DNA from: Lingula anatina | Taxonomy: Eukaryota > Brachiopoda > Lingulata > Lingulida > Lingulidae | Direction of reading: 5' to 3' | Assembly: GCF_001039355.2 (NCBI RefSeq) | Contig: NW_019774403.1 | Location: forward strand, 36,324-100,323 | DNA: 64,000 bases | Shown here: positions 52,901 to 64,000 of the stretch, piece after piece | Layout: the number at the start of each line of letters is the position of its first letter | How positions within the stretch are numbered: position 1 is the first letter of the stretch | The notes under the pieces: generated by a model | What the model was told of the DNA's origin: nothing | Database searches by the model: none | What the model saw: only the letters and a program-made list of their open reading frames with translations | Made by a program: the position numbers and the translations under genes

Positions 52901-55900
52901 AATGTATCAGCTCAAAGCAGAAATGTGACACAGACAGATAAAAATGTGCAGTCACAGTGCATGAAAACAATCTGCCACAAGAAAGTGTGCTTTTGTTTTT
53001 GTTATTTCTTCTTGTCAAGGACACAATAAAAAAATAAAACCAACCCCCCAAAAAACTGTTATTTCAACTTTTGAGCAAATAAAGACATGGACATATTGTT
53101 TCAGCTGGTGAAAAAAAAAGCATTTTGCAGCAGAAGGATTTGGGGAACATCCACTGAGTAAGAGATAGATTTACAATGTCAGAAACATGCAAGAACATGA
53201 AGACTGAGGACTTGTGTCATGGCCAGTAACCATATTATGTCTGGGCCCATGGACCATTTTTTCTTTTTTTTTGGTTCAAGTATCAAAAGAGGTGGCATAA
53301 AACTATCCATAAATAATCTTCAGTTTATCTGTAGGGCACTCCACAGTATTTTTCCTTATCGCAGCACCTATTTTGTAATTTTTTTTCCATTTTCCCCACT
53401 GTAAAATTGAGAATTTGCTTATACTGGAAATTGACTGAACATGCCTTAGTTGACTTTTGGAGACTAAATAAGTTGCATAAAATTACACCATTATTTGCTT
53501 TCAGTGCACTTTCAGGCTATCAAAAAAAGTATTTGTCCCAATGATTATTATAACATTAAATTTCATATTCCTGCATACAGCTTTAAGCCTCTTCCATGCT
53601 ATTTCAATGTACTTCACAAATACTGGAATAACATGCAACTGTTTTTATTATTTGCCCTTTTACAAGGAATGTGAAGTGATGAAGGAGTTACAGAGTTGGC
53701 AAAAAGATGTATACTGTGGAATGACCCTCTTATGACAATTGAATGTGATGGTACTGATTTCAAAATAAGAAAGTGGGGACAATTTGCCTGAAATATAGCA
53801 ATTTAATATAATATAGAGTTTGTTATTATCATTTTGGTCAAGTTTTTGAGATTTTAAACCAGGCACTATTATGCCTTCATTACTTCTGATTTTTTAATCC
53901 TTTTTTTTCTCTTTCCCATTTAATTTTTTGGTTGAGAATACTGAGAAAGAAATCATGAAACCTGTCTTTTAGTTGCCTTTTGCCCAAGAACCAAAGAACT
54001 ATACATAGGTGTCTTTTATTTATCTATTAATCATTTTCCTTATTTAAAAAAAGGGGGGAAAGGGAATTAAATAACATAAAATATTTTTCAATCAAAATAT
54101 TTCACCAAAAAATTCAAACCCAACAACATAAATAGCAGCATATTATTTTTAGGTCTTGTTGAATTGGACTTTGTACCCCCACCACTACCCACAGTGCCAA
54201 TTCCAACATGGCCGCCAAGCATAAATATGGTTACCAACTTCAGACACCCCTCTGCCATAGAACTTGCTTACCAGGGAGGTGTAAACTGTGTATGCTATGG
54301 TTTGATTTCTTGGAGGAGGAACGGGAGTGACTCGAGACGTCCGGAGTTGTGTCGTCGGATTTGTGAATCTTGTCCAGCATAGGCGTCGACACTGTTATGG
54401 CGGGATGATGGGAAGCAGAGTTGGATCCTTTATTAAAGGCGAAGACGGAACAGTCACATAGACAAACAAGCATTAAATACAGTGAATATGAATGCACGCC
54501 TCACTCTTGAGCTGATGATTGTTTGTACAAGGCTTATTTTGAAGAGTGCACTGGTTTGGTGTTGTCTTGGAAGGTGATCGTACAAGAGACACCTGGTGGT
54601 GCGGAGGAGGGGTTCAAAAGGTAAGCAAAAAACTTCTTGCTTAAATGGTTATGCTTATCATTAACCAGGAGTTCAAACAAAAACCTATTTTTTCCATAAA
54701 CAAATCATAGAAACTTCACCCAATGGGAAATCAAAAGGCAGCATGACACCAAGGACATAAGCCCATTTTTAAACTTTGTGGTTTCTTCACAAGTCCTTTT
54801 AAAAAGCACAGATACTGTGTTCACAAACTTTTTGGACAGCCGAATTAATAAAAAACTATTTAGGATCTTCTTTTTCATATTTTTCTATGACCTCCAAAAC
54901 CACCAGTAAACTTTACAAATATATCACCAGACTGTCCAAAAAGAAAAAGGATAAAACCAAGCCAGTGCAACCTTCAACCAGGAAAATGGCACCCATTTAC
55001 AGGGGCATCAAGAATTTAAAAATCAGCAGAATTCAAATAACACACAAGTGACTTAATAATTCACACAAAGAGAAGCCTGCCAACATTGGTGAAAATTTTG
55101 GAACTAGTTTGTGGAAATTATATACTATTTCAAGTTAACCATCCAATCCAATTTTACAGTATATTATGATTAAAAAAATTTTTTTTGAAAATCTTTTAAC
55201 AATTTCTGTTTTAAGAACATAAAAGAAGTTATGTTTGAATGGTAAGAAGTTAGCCTCTTTCAACCCAAAATATCCCACCAATGATGGGGGCATCGTATAA
55301 CAATGACGCAGACAATAGATAAAATAGAACATAAAACTTGTCAGCCTGTTCTAGAGACCCCCCCCTCCCCCAACCCCTCCAATAATAAAATTTGGAAGAT
55401 ATATTTTGTTGCATGAGCATAAAATGTAATACTGACTAAGAACTAATCTTGAATCTGCAACCGATACATGAGAATAAGAAGTCAGAAACAATTCATGCTA
55501 ATTTTGGTTGAATTACATTTTCTACAAAATTAACCTGCTTGCATCCTTTGCGGTTAGAATTTGTTGATTTTACAACTTTTTCAATTAGCTTTAATTACAT
55601 GTTGTAAAATATTTTCCTCAAAAATGGCAGAAAAACCACAATTTATATCAAAACATCAATCAAATTCAAGTTAACAAACAAACATTCAAGTAAATAAATA
55701 AATAAATAAGCAAAAAGTATCCAAGAGAAGGAAGGCAAACGTTGTATAACCCCTGTTTCTTTGTGTGGGAGGAAGAGGAAGGGGAGGCACATCAGAAGAG
55801 GCAGAGAACAGGCTGGCATAAGACAGCATAATATATGATCCGTTAGTACATAAATATACAGATATATGACGGGTTAAAGTGAAGGAGTACCTGTGTGGCC

Positions 55901-56304
55901 ACGTTTCCCTGTCTCCCCACCAGAACTCTCATGACGGGAGTGGCCCAGCGCGTGTAATTTTTCCGTAAGTCCGTGCAACTTGCCTGCGAAGCTGTGATGC
56001 TTACTATTGTCGTGTTTCGACTCGGGCATTGCAAATATGAATTCCTGCGACCTATGCGTGATGGGTGCACACGCAGTTTGCGACGCCATTGCCGCTACGT
56101 CAGTCACTGAACACTGATTCTTACCCAGAGAAGGCTTTGGAGGTTTTTTCATGAAGGAGATAAAAAGGTGTCGACACAAATCCTCTGGTATGGCTGCTTC
56201 CATGTAGAACTCCATGAACTTCTTGAAGCCATCATAGTCAATGGGCTGTAAAACAAATTGCCATATTTATTCCTTTCAAATATAGTTTATTTCCAGAACA
56301 ATTT

Positions 56305-56397
<93 letters not shown>

Positions 56398-59300
56398 GCC
56401 CATCATAACAAAACTTTTTTCCTTTTTTTAAAATAAAAGTAAAGCAGTGAAATTATTGTCAAAATAAATCATGTCTTTATAAAAAACTTCTAAAAATACT
56501 AAATTACACATCAGCTCTCAAAAGCTACATGCCAAGAATTTCAAATATTCTTGTTTTTGCATAAAACTTATTTTTTCCAATTCAGGTTGAAATTAATTTA
56601 TTTCATCTTCACTCCTCTGGAAACTCTTTATAACATCCTACATTCTTTCTGTCTTAATGCTCTATTATATTCAACTAACTTTTCAGTGTACTTAAATAAA
56701 GATTCACTTGCCTCATCCTTGCTGTACTGGGAAAGGATCCCGTCACCTTCAAACTCTTTCAGGGTATCTTTGAGGTTTTTGGAAGAATCTGTAAATGATA
56801 TGATAATTATATAGTTCTATTCATTCTTCATATCCAGAGTCCCTTTAGAGGGACCAAAATGTTTCTGTGAAACAACTTAAGCTCAAAGATCTACAGAACA
56901 GTAAGCCCACACATGATGTTTTCCACATGGTATTTTAAACAGTGTATTTTTCTGAGGCTATGTAACTGCTGTATATGTCAATCTTTATTTGGCACTATTA
57001 GAGACACTAATCCGAGTAAAAAGTGACAATTTAAGTTTCTGATAATTTGATTGTATATTTAGTGAAACCTACAAAACTTGTTAAGATTTTTGAAATCTCA
57101 GCTTGAGGTGAAATAAACTAACTAGAGGGGACTGAATGGCAATGACATTTTGGTTCATGCCTTCAGTGCAAACATTATAGTATCTTTTTTTTTTTAATTG
57201 CTAAGGAGTAACTAATAAAATACGCAACTGTTTTAAGCTGTCAGCACATCAATCGGATAAAGCAGAATTGATGATGTGGAATGAAAACATCATGCTACAT
57301 AAAAAAACAACTGTCAGAAACCTCTGTCAAGTCTGGTTTCAGTTCTACAAAATGCCACCCCTTAAAAGTGGACCCTTTCCAGTTCTTGTCCTCTTCCCTT
57401 TTTTTCACCCTCTGTCACACCACCTATCCCTCAGTAATTTCCACAAGGGTTCAATACTACCTACCTTCAGATTAAAGAGTTCTCCTAAAACCTCCTCCCT
57501 TCCCCTAAATCAAACAAGACCCCGATACTTGCCCATGTCCTGAAGCATTTCTCTCACTTCGTGTCTTTTTCACCCACCCTTGGTACAAAAATACTTAGGT
57601 GGCATTGACATATGTCATCACAGCTAACCCCGGTTGCCATGGAAACACAGGTATCATGTCTACTTTGCTAATCACCTGCATTTATTTATAGACATGGTGA
57701 TCACATCTATGACAACTTCACCTCTGCCTGCAACAAGCACAGCTAGGGTTGTTATGAATAGAAAGGAGCACCATGACAATTAAAATCAAGGTGCTATAAT
57801 CAAATTGCAGCATAGTTTTTTCTAGAAATTCTCTTCAAGAACATTTATTTTTCAGCTTCAGCTGTTCTACCTTCCTTCTTTCTTTTTGATAGGAAAAAAA
57901 TCAGTTATTTGTATTTTTGTTTTTTATAGTCAAAATTACTAAACAAACAGATCAATAGTTTCACATATATCAATAAATGTACAAAATTTTAACTGTGCTT
58001 GGAAAAAAAATATTAGCAGATGCGATTCATTTTTCCTTGTCAACTCTAACCCAGCAAAAGTACAGTTTTTGATTTTGCAGTGATGAAAGTGGACCCCTCA
58101 AAAAATCCTGAAAATGTAAGAACCATTTTCAGATAGCGAATTTTTTCTAGCACCAACTATCAATTCAAATTGATATTAATCTAAGCAGCAGTGTAAAGCT
58201 GTGTGAAAACATTATGATTTATCTTAAATGACATCCTTCTGATGAAATCAGCTTTCACTTGAAATTACAGTAACTCCTTCAAAAGACAGTAACTTAAAAT
58301 CAATTTCGACAACTATCCCAGATACCCATCTTTAGTCCACACTCATTATCTTAACAAGTAAGGCTATTTTTATAGTGACCAACTGGTCAAATAGCAAGAT
58401 AAAACTGGAAACCAATTAACACATCTGGAAAGGTGTAAAATCGGTATTAAACATTGATGGTCAGGTTAATTAACGATACAGTAGTAAATTTTTTTACCTG
58501 GCAGCTTTACCTGTTATGTGTTTGACTATCAGCTAGATGTTTTTTTTACCATATCAATTACTATAAACCAATTAAAAATGTAAGTTTATTTGAAATTTTA
58601 AAAAAAATTCCAAATCATTTGCAGGTAAAGTATTCCATAACTTTGTATCTAACACTGTGAATGTTCAATCAAAATGTGTTAACCTTTTTTCCATAATGAA
58701 GAGTTCTGATAGTAAATGATTAAAATTAGAAGCCCTAGTAATAAGTCCCTGTTGATATGATTAAAGAAGTTCAGAAATATATTGTGATGTTTCAGTATGG
58801 CAACAGACCGAAACTGACGGATATTTCTAACTACCATAGCAGCATATCGTGTATAGGGTAACATATTCTAAAAAATACTGGCATATTTCAATGGACTAAC
58901 TTGCCACTTTCAACACAGTATATTGCAAATGATGATAATCCTCTTTGGTATCCCTTTTTTTCTCTGAAAATGATCGTAATCCTCTTGGCATTTGTACTGA
59001 TGCCTTTTCTTTTCTTTTTCTGTTAAAATAAAAAGAAGAAAAGTAAACCCTCATACCAGGTGAACTTTAAAAAAGATAAAAATAGAAAAACTGATTTTAT
59101 ATACCTGTTATAAAAAAAAACCCACATGGAAGACCGCCTAGTGATTTATAATCCGTAGCTAATAAGTAAATCAATTATTTCTACTGTCACCACAAATCAA
59201 TCCTTGACGTCACTGGCATCTATACTTAGCTGTCACTGCAGCCTTGCACCACTGTCACGCAACTGTTATTGGTGACACTGAAATACGTGAAACCTATGAC

Positions 59301-59549
59301 AGCTAAATTTAGGCAGGGACAACTATTTTTACCGGGACTCATCTATATCAGTCTATATTTAGAGTGAATCTCCGACAGAAATAGACACCTTGTTCCAAAT
59401 TCAGCTCCATGCTTGCATCAAAGTATCTACCTTAGCATGTCGATGGGTTATTAAAACTGGTGTTAATTTGAAGATGCGTGTCACCAACAGGTTCTGGACG
59501 AAACAGTTACATGGTTATTACATCTGGTCTTGGCAACCAGTGAGTGAGT

Positions 59550-59593
<44 letters not shown>

Positions 59594-60627
59594 GAGGGGG
59601 CAGGAATAGGAATACCCTAATGAAGCACGTAAGTATAACTCCAGTCCAGTTTTACTGCATATCCTCCCCCATTTTGAGTATATGGCAGGTAATGTTTTTT
59701 TCTCTTTCTTCCTTCAAATCACAAATTAGTCCCACAAAAAATATAAGCTTCAAATACACAGTCTGTATATAATGATCATAATTGTCACTCTGGGTAAACG
59801 CATCCCACAGCCTGCTGTATATAATAAGGATTTTATATTAATTTCCATCCCACTATTCACAAATCCCTAAATACTACTTTAAGATCTCCTGAGACAACCT
59901 ATGATGATTATTCTCTAAAACTGAATAAGACCAATAAACCGAACTGCTCTGCAATAAAGATGGATTTACAACACACTAAATTTTGGTCATAAAAAAATTT
60001 TTCAAACACCAATCAGGTTTAATCTTATAAAGCATTATTTCTGTAAGTTACTTCAAATCAGACTTAAAAAAAAAAATAAAAACAATAACAAGGGATGAAG
60101 GCAAGGTTTTTGAAATCCATGAAGAATTACCATAGCTACAGCTTTCAAGCCTCTAGGTAATCAATTCTGACTTAGGAACCCCTGAGCAGCGGTAGGGCAC
60201 AGCACACAGTGGACTACCAATCAATAGCCACTATTAGAGTGCGCAATAATCATGTCATTAGCACGGATTCGTTTACTAAGATGTCTGCTTTCACTGCCAA
60301 CTGTGCCGAGTTTACTGGTCCAATTTAATTGCTGGTGCCATCTAGAATGTGTGGGGGTAAACTATGTTTTTTTTTAAACAGTGGGAGCTAGGCAGAGTAA
60401 GGGAAGGGAGGGGGTGAGGGTAGTAAAGGAAGGTAAAGGTCAAAGGGTAGGTATCAAAAAGAAAAGCATAATAATGACAGTATAATTGTCACTATAATCA
60501 TCACACCTTCATAAGCAATCCTCAAGGATTGTCTAAAAGCTCACTTGCCATTCTTGAACTTACATGAAGAATACTCCTGGAGTTGATGAAACTCGGAAGG
60601 GGACAACTTTTGCCACTGGAATGTCAT
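37273..60627 (-). CDS. Type I diacylglycerol kinase (DGK-beta/gamma-like), complete coding region
   Basis: Predicted coding exons: 60627-60564, 56788-56712, 56245-55891, 54427-54272, 48653-48438, 47757-47708, 47174-47100, 46624-46505, 46163-46046, 44854-44766, 43462-43346, 43021-42923, 42050-41869, 41554-41477, 41125-41040, 40841-40752, 40443-40277, 40048-39984, 39487-39397, 39080-38867, 38382-38262, 38003-37943 and 37359-37273 (2778 nt, 925 aa); every junction is in phase. Residues 1 to about 95 are the recoverin-homology region ([36 protein letters not shown]). Residues 96-260 are a poorly conserved Ser-rich linker. EF hand 1 is [12 protein letters not shown] (about 295-306) and EF hand 2 [12 protein letters not shown] (about 341-352). 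C1a begins [17 protein letters not shown] (about 379-428), and C1b [15 protein letters not shown] (about 444-490). The catalytic domain has [24 protein letters not shown] and [18 protein letters not shown]. The accessory domain has [39 protein letters not shown] and PMQIDGEPW. Known role: Ca2+-regulated phosphorylation of diacylglycerol to phosphatidic acid, cytosol to membrane. It is longer than vertebrate beta because of the linker. Confidence 0.93.
37570..37652. repeat. Dispersed repeat, copy 1 (about 83 bp)
   Basis: TATGGAGGAAACAGAAAAGT, then GCAGAGAGTCTAGGTACATC, then TCCATATGCATCCTGACAC is nearly identical to 39609-39692. GGATGC and GCATCC at the two ends form a short inverted pair. It lies in the last coding intron of the kinase gene. 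Confidence 0.8.
38515..38657. repeat. 143-bp palindromic MITE-like element
   Basis: The ends are GGGGGCGTCTCGATAGTCCG and, inverted, GGGGGCCGTAGCGATAGTCT. Both continue into GAAGGTTCATTGGTCCGA, giving inverted repeats of about 38 bp. A third GGTTCATTGGTCC sits between them. It lies in an intron of the kinase gene. Confidence 0.8.
39536..39597. repeat. (TA)n microsatellite
   Basis: About 60 bp of TA, directly abutting the left end of the dispersed repeat copy at 39598-39692. Confidence 0.95.
39598..39692. repeat. Dispersed repeat, copy 2 (about 95 bp), between two TA microsatellites
   Basis: Matches 37570-37652 over about 83 bp with a few substitutions. It extends left into ATTCCTCGTGAATTATG, which also occurs alone at 38109-38125. 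Another TA tract follows at 39697-39739. The structure suggests a small mobile element bounded by, or inserting into, TA repeats. Confidence 0.75.
39697..39739. repeat. (TA)n microsatellite with palindromic flanks
   Basis: The TA run is flanked by TCATTATA and TATAATGA. Confidence 0.9.
40569..40615. repeat. (GA)n microsatellite
   Basis: GA repeats with one AAT interruption, in a kinase intron. Confidence 0.95.
42857..42898. repeat. (GGT)n microsatellite
   Basis: GGT repeats with GTA variants, about 25 bp from the C1b/linker exon 42923-43021. It gives spurious poly-Val and poly-His frames. Confidence 0.9.
45641..45813. repeat. Long foldback repeat with a hammerhead-like core in its loop
   Basis: The left arm (45641-45697: AATAAGTTATTATACTGATG, CATCTA, AAAGATGTAATAACTAA) returns inverted in the right arm (45755-45813) with about 60-bp arms. 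The loop on the minus strand carries CTGAAGA, then a GGCC/GGCC pair around TAG, then GAAA (45705-45727). This is the arrangement of a hammerhead ribozyme core, CUGANGA-stem II-GAAA. The cleavage triplet and stems I and III are not evident, so activity is doubtful. Confidence 0.6.
46850..46916. repeat. (AAAT)n microsatellite
   Basis: AAAT units with one AAAAAC interruption, in a kinase intron. Confidence 0.95.
48170..48413. repeat. MITE-like element, copy 3, with TAA target duplication
   Basis: The left end GGCTCATTCCCAATGAA and the inverted right end GGGATCATTGCCAATAAAA are flanked by TAA. Subterminal GATCGATCCAACTCCATGG and AATGCAATCAGA have inverted partners. It lies 24 bp from the kinase exon 48653-48438. 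Confidence 0.75.
49976..50003 (-). CDS. Candidate alternative first coding exon of the kinase gene
   Basis: The minus strand reads ATG TGG CCA GCG TGG TCT, ends CGC CAA G and is followed by the strong donor GTAAGT. Translation is MWPAWSLRQ with one base left over (phase 1). This matches the phase-1 acceptor of kinase exon 5 at 48653, giving [17 protein letters not shown]. Such a transcript would lack the recoverin-homology region and much of the linker. The neighbourhood is more GC-rich than the surrounding intron. No promoter element was identified. Confidence 0.35.
51059..51267. repeat. MITE-like element, copy 4 (diverged)
   Basis: The ends GGTGCGTTCC and, inverted, GGTGCGTCTCCAATGAA, with subterminal GTAGATTGATCCAACTCCTC, resemble copies 1-3. 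It lies in the large kinase intron between exons 4 and 5. Confidence 0.55.
56125..56245 (-). other. Short form of kinase exon 3 (alternative 5' splice site)
   Basis: Inside exon 3 (56245-55891) the minus strand has CTCTGG|GTAAGA, a strong donor leaving phase 1, the same phase as the distal donor CACAG|GTACTC. Using it removes 234 nt (78 codons) of low-complexity linker and keeps the frame. Confidence 0.45.
56308..56395. repeat. (TA)n microsatellite, longest in the window
   Basis: 88 bp of TA inside the short GC-AG intron of the kinase gene. Confidence 0.95.
57633..57646 (+). promoter_or_regulatory. X-box (RFX-type site) in kinase intron 1
   Basis: GTTGCCATGGAAAC fits the RFX consensus GTNRCC-N2-RGNAAC and is almost palindromic. 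It is one of several such sites near the 5' end of the kinase gene. Confidence 0.4.
59541..59591. repeat. GAGT/GA microsatellite
   Basis: GTGA units pass into a (GA)n run, in kinase intron 1. Confidence 0.95.
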
Positions 60628-60630
60628 GGT

Positions 60631-60685
60631 GATGCCTTGGCAACAGTTGCTATGGTTACAATGCTGTCTTGGTTGTCATGGATAC
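60631..60685 (-). promoter_or_regulatory. X-box cluster just upstream of the kinase start codon
   Basis: On the minus strand, GTAACCATAGCAAC (60646-60659) is a full match to the RFX consensus. GTTGCCAAGGCATC (60631-60644) and the near-match GTATCCATGACAAC (60672-60685) flank it. All lie within 60 bp upstream of the ATG. They may be promoter or 5'-UTR sequence; the transcription start is unknown. Confidence 0.4.
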
Positions 60686-60699
60686 TTTGTCTTCACATC

Positions 60700-63600
60700 A
60701 AAGAGGATGGAATTCACTGTTATCATGTTGTCATTAAGAAACCAACACTGGAAGTAAAAAGTGGGAACTTCCCATTAGAGTCTTGAAATAACTTTTTATA
60801 CAATGAACAAATTTTGCTGATAAAAACTTGTAAATGCCTACCAACCAAAATAAAACTTAAGCCTGTACAAAATTTGTTGCAATTAGTAATTCTATATAAA
60901 ATATCTACTGCATTTTCGCCTCTTCAAACATTAAAACTCATACACAGTGGAAGTTATTTTTAAACAGTTTTTACAAAATGATCTGATGAAAACTGTCATT
61001 TAATTCACTAAATGATGAAAAAATCTTAGAGTTACCTAAGTATTTAAAATCCTGGTTTCAAATCACTGTATAATAATAGTATTTTACTGATTTTCTTCTA
61101 GAGAAGTTGAAGCCAGGTCAAATTGTCTTGTAGGCACTGCTCCCTAGTTTCAAGGCTCTGCAAAATAAATAATTCACTACAGATGATGGAATGCATTATT
61201 GTATTATCTTTAAGAGTTACACATATGCAACTGTCCATCTGTTTGTCAGTCTATCTGTCCATCTACACCGTGCGTGCCCACACACTCACACAATTGCTAT
61301 AAAACTAAAAGCCACAAAGATTTGAGCGTACATTAACATGTGCATTCATATAAATATAAACTTGGATGCATTACACAATGGAGTGTATGCATGCACAGAA
61401 CCCAGTTAAAATGCGTGTACATTGTGCATAATGTTGTGTAAGCACATTCGCACATATCTTGCTTGTTGTAGTTCTTGAAATCATTCTCTATCCAGCATTT
61501 AAAAAGGTATTTTACTGGCCAGTTATTTTTACTAACCCTGCTAACTTGAGTATATATATTTTCTTTTTTCTTCCTTTAATTGTTTTTCTGCTGGATAATT
61601 TCAACCTAATTATGAGATTGAACCAAATCAAAAATAAATTTGCCAAAAATTATACATATTTTGCCATTTTGTAACAAAAATAGAATGTCCAGCACCAGAG
61701 TGAAATGAAACCAACATAAAAATATCCTTACAATAAAACAAAACTATCCATTCCCTTATCTGTTCTTGTTGCAACATCCATGTTCCACATGACACAAAAG
61801 CCTGACTCCCCCTCAAAACTGTATTTAGAAACTGGCCTTCATCAATTATTACCAAGTACCCGCAGATCATTCAAAAGGAGGCCTCCTCCACTTAATTTAA
61901 TATGTATCAAATGTGACTGCATTGAATTTCAGTTAATCTGGGGTAAAGACATCCGAGGCAGTGACGTTTTCTCTGCAATGGTGAAATGACAATGTAACAG
62001 CCAAACTGCCAAACTCATCTACATAATCTTTCTTCTGCTTGCCAACAACTGACAAGAGTTAATTTGTCTCAGGACAGAGAAGTGTGTGATTTCTTTTAAT
62101 GCTGACATTTATTAAAAAGAAAATGCTTTGTTTCCTGTGTACAACAAGCACCAGAATTACATATGAGAGAGAGAGATAGAGAAAGAGAGAGAGAGGGAGG
62201 GAGGGAGGAATGAACACCTACTACAAATTGCCGCCTGCATACATCAGCTAGCTCTCATTATGGTAGTGCATTTATCCATCATCTATTAAAATATTCATAA
62301 TTTCTATGCATTTGTAACATGACCCAGATATTGAATGATTCATTTTCTCCCATTTGGAGCTTTGCAGGATAACCTAGCCAGAACAATGTCATACAAAAAT
62401 TCCTAGAAGGGTAATCTCCCACTGCCATAAATACTAGGATACAATATGTAACAGCAAAACTTAAGCATCATAAATGAAATGGAAAACGAAAATCATAGAA
62501 CAGCAAAATGAGCATACCACCAGCACATGATTTCAAATATAAGCTCCAGCTAGATTGTTCTAGAATATAACACCACAGCAAAATTTCCTATAACATTCTG
62601 TAGATTACATAATGATCAAAATAATGACAAGAACAAGCTTCTCTACTAAAATCATCTTTACGTATTATTTAGACTAATCAGAATGTTATCTTGGGAGACC
62701 CGAGTGCACCAAGGCATATTTCAGTACATAACGATCCAGTCTTGATTAATAAAACACCCATCCCCCCCCTCACCCCCCATCTCACCAAATCCTACCCCAC
62801 TGCCACCTGAGCTATCCTTTCAGCAAACTCGCCAATAGGTCCTACTCTATATTTCACCTCACAAACACAGACTCCTTTATTTAAAAATTGGCAAAAATTC
62901 AAAATAATTTCCTCTTTACAACACAAATTCAATTCCCCCTATTCTATCAAAAGGTGAAAGACAATGCACAATTACTCCAATGTTTAAGCCTCAAACCAAA
63001 TGTAAAAATCAGATGTAAAAATTTCCAATGATGAGAAAATATGTCATCAAGGGGAAAAAGGATGACCCAAAACATATCTTATGTGATTCAGATACAAACC
63101 TACCTTTGTTATATTTATTCCCTACTAGTAGATGTGTAACTGTGGCCCTGGTTAAGACAGGAGTCTTCAACAGGTGTCACCAGACCTTGGTTCCCAACTG
63201 AGACACAGTCACTGTCTTCACGATTTGAGTAAAGCGTATCATTCTATATCAAGGTACTTTTCACTGCCTTAAATACCTTCAGCAAGTGTTCACCTCAGCC
63301 TGCTTTTATCTTCTATTATCACACTTGCCTCACATTCAAACCTACCCCAGTGGGCAGAACTTCAACTTTGGAATGTCTTGAAATTCACCAATCAGATTCA
63401 ACTATGGTAATCATATGCTGAATTCAAACTAAGTAAATTACAGTGTACTTTTTTAAAGTAATAATTTGTCAATGATTCTTGAAAATGATGGTCTATGTGG
63501 AATGTGGGTGGGGTACATTTCAGAGTCTTGTAAAAAAACTTAATACAATAAATCAAAAAATGTCAAACCACTAGCAAAAATGTTCGAAATTTAGGACTGA

Positions 63601-64000
63601 TTACCATACCTTCATCAGAACTGATACCTGATTGGTCCAATTATCAGGCTGTCAATAATGACGTGAAATCCATATCATAAACCTTTAACTTCCTTTTGAA
63701 AAAAATGATACTGAGGGTTGATCTGACACCCGAGAATTCTTAACTATATTTTTGTAGTGCTGAGTTAAAATATATATTTCAGAAGAGATACATGGAAATT
63801 AGCTAGACATTTTTTGGGGGGGGGGGGTCCTTAGCTCAAAATTACAGCTTCTCTTGTAAAACATCTAATTTTTAGGAGCCTATTTACACAGACTTTCCCT
63901 TTAAATGAAGTAGAAATCAGCGAGTTTCAAACATAACTTGAAACAAACCTCTACACTACAGCATACCCTTGTTGTTTCACTTGAGACGTGTAATGCTGTA
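60700..64000. other. Stretch upstream of the kinase start codon, no gene recognised
   Basis: No coding exon was found on either strand. It contains a GA-rich repeat (about 62165-62205) and AT-rich sequence. The promoter and any upstream untranslated exon of the kinase gene should be here or beyond the right edge. Confidence 0.45.

Noticed and set aside
1-64000. Bacterial-type features: operons, CRISPR arrays, phage, attachment sites
   Set aside because: Spliced genes, microsatellites and transposon relics mark this as animal nuclear DNA; no such structures were seen.

Overview
The window is nuclear DNA of an intron-rich, AT-rich animal genome. It shows GT-AG introns at positions conserved across animals, many microsatellites and several short terminal-inverted-repeat (TIR) elements. 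The gene content fits a marine invertebrate: an acetylcholine-receptor-like Cys-loop channel, a type I diacylglycerol kinase, and three secreted cystine-rich ligands that most resemble Spätzle. I favour a lophotrochozoan (mollusc, annelid or brachiopod), but amphioxus or a hemichordate cannot be excluded. All five genes I can support are on the minus strand. Almost none of their short exons appear as long ORFs; they were assembled from splice sites and codon phase.

Layout from left to right. (1) 1-8420: the 5' part of a nicotinic-acetylcholine-receptor-like subunit (signal-peptide exon, N-terminal exon, then the classic 45-bp and 110-bp exons); its 3' part lies beyond the left edge. A 304-bp exact duplication around a single N at 728 is probably an assembly artefact. 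(2) 12.5-32.4 kb: three tandem paralogues (A 12495-17365, B 20346-24495, C 29076-about 32.4 kb). Each has one 5'-UTR intron, an ATG placed directly after the acceptor AG, and five coding exons with identical phases (2,2,2,0). Each encodes a signal peptide, a variable pro-region and a Trp/Cys-rich terminal domain ending in a GC(C/Y)C motif. A and B have furin sites (RTKR, RKKR) before that domain; C lacks one. Spacing of W, Q and C resembles the Spätzle neurotrophin-like fold, with IL-17-like knots as the alternative. This cluster is the most interesting part of the window. (3) About 34-60.6 kb: a complete 23-coding-exon type I diacylglycerol kinase (925 aa predicted, DGK-beta-like): recoverin-homology region, two EF hands, two C1 domains, catalytic and accessory domains. 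It has a GC-AG intron, a probable 3'-UTR intron, a candidate alternative first exon and in-frame alternative splicing possibilities. X-box (RFX-site) sequences flank its start codon and occur in intron 1. (4) 60.7-64 kb: no coding sequence seen.

The receptor is a membrane channel and the kinase is an intracellular Ca2+/diacylglycerol signalling enzyme. The tandem ligands would be secreted. Nothing in the sequence links the three functionally beyond proximity and shared strand.
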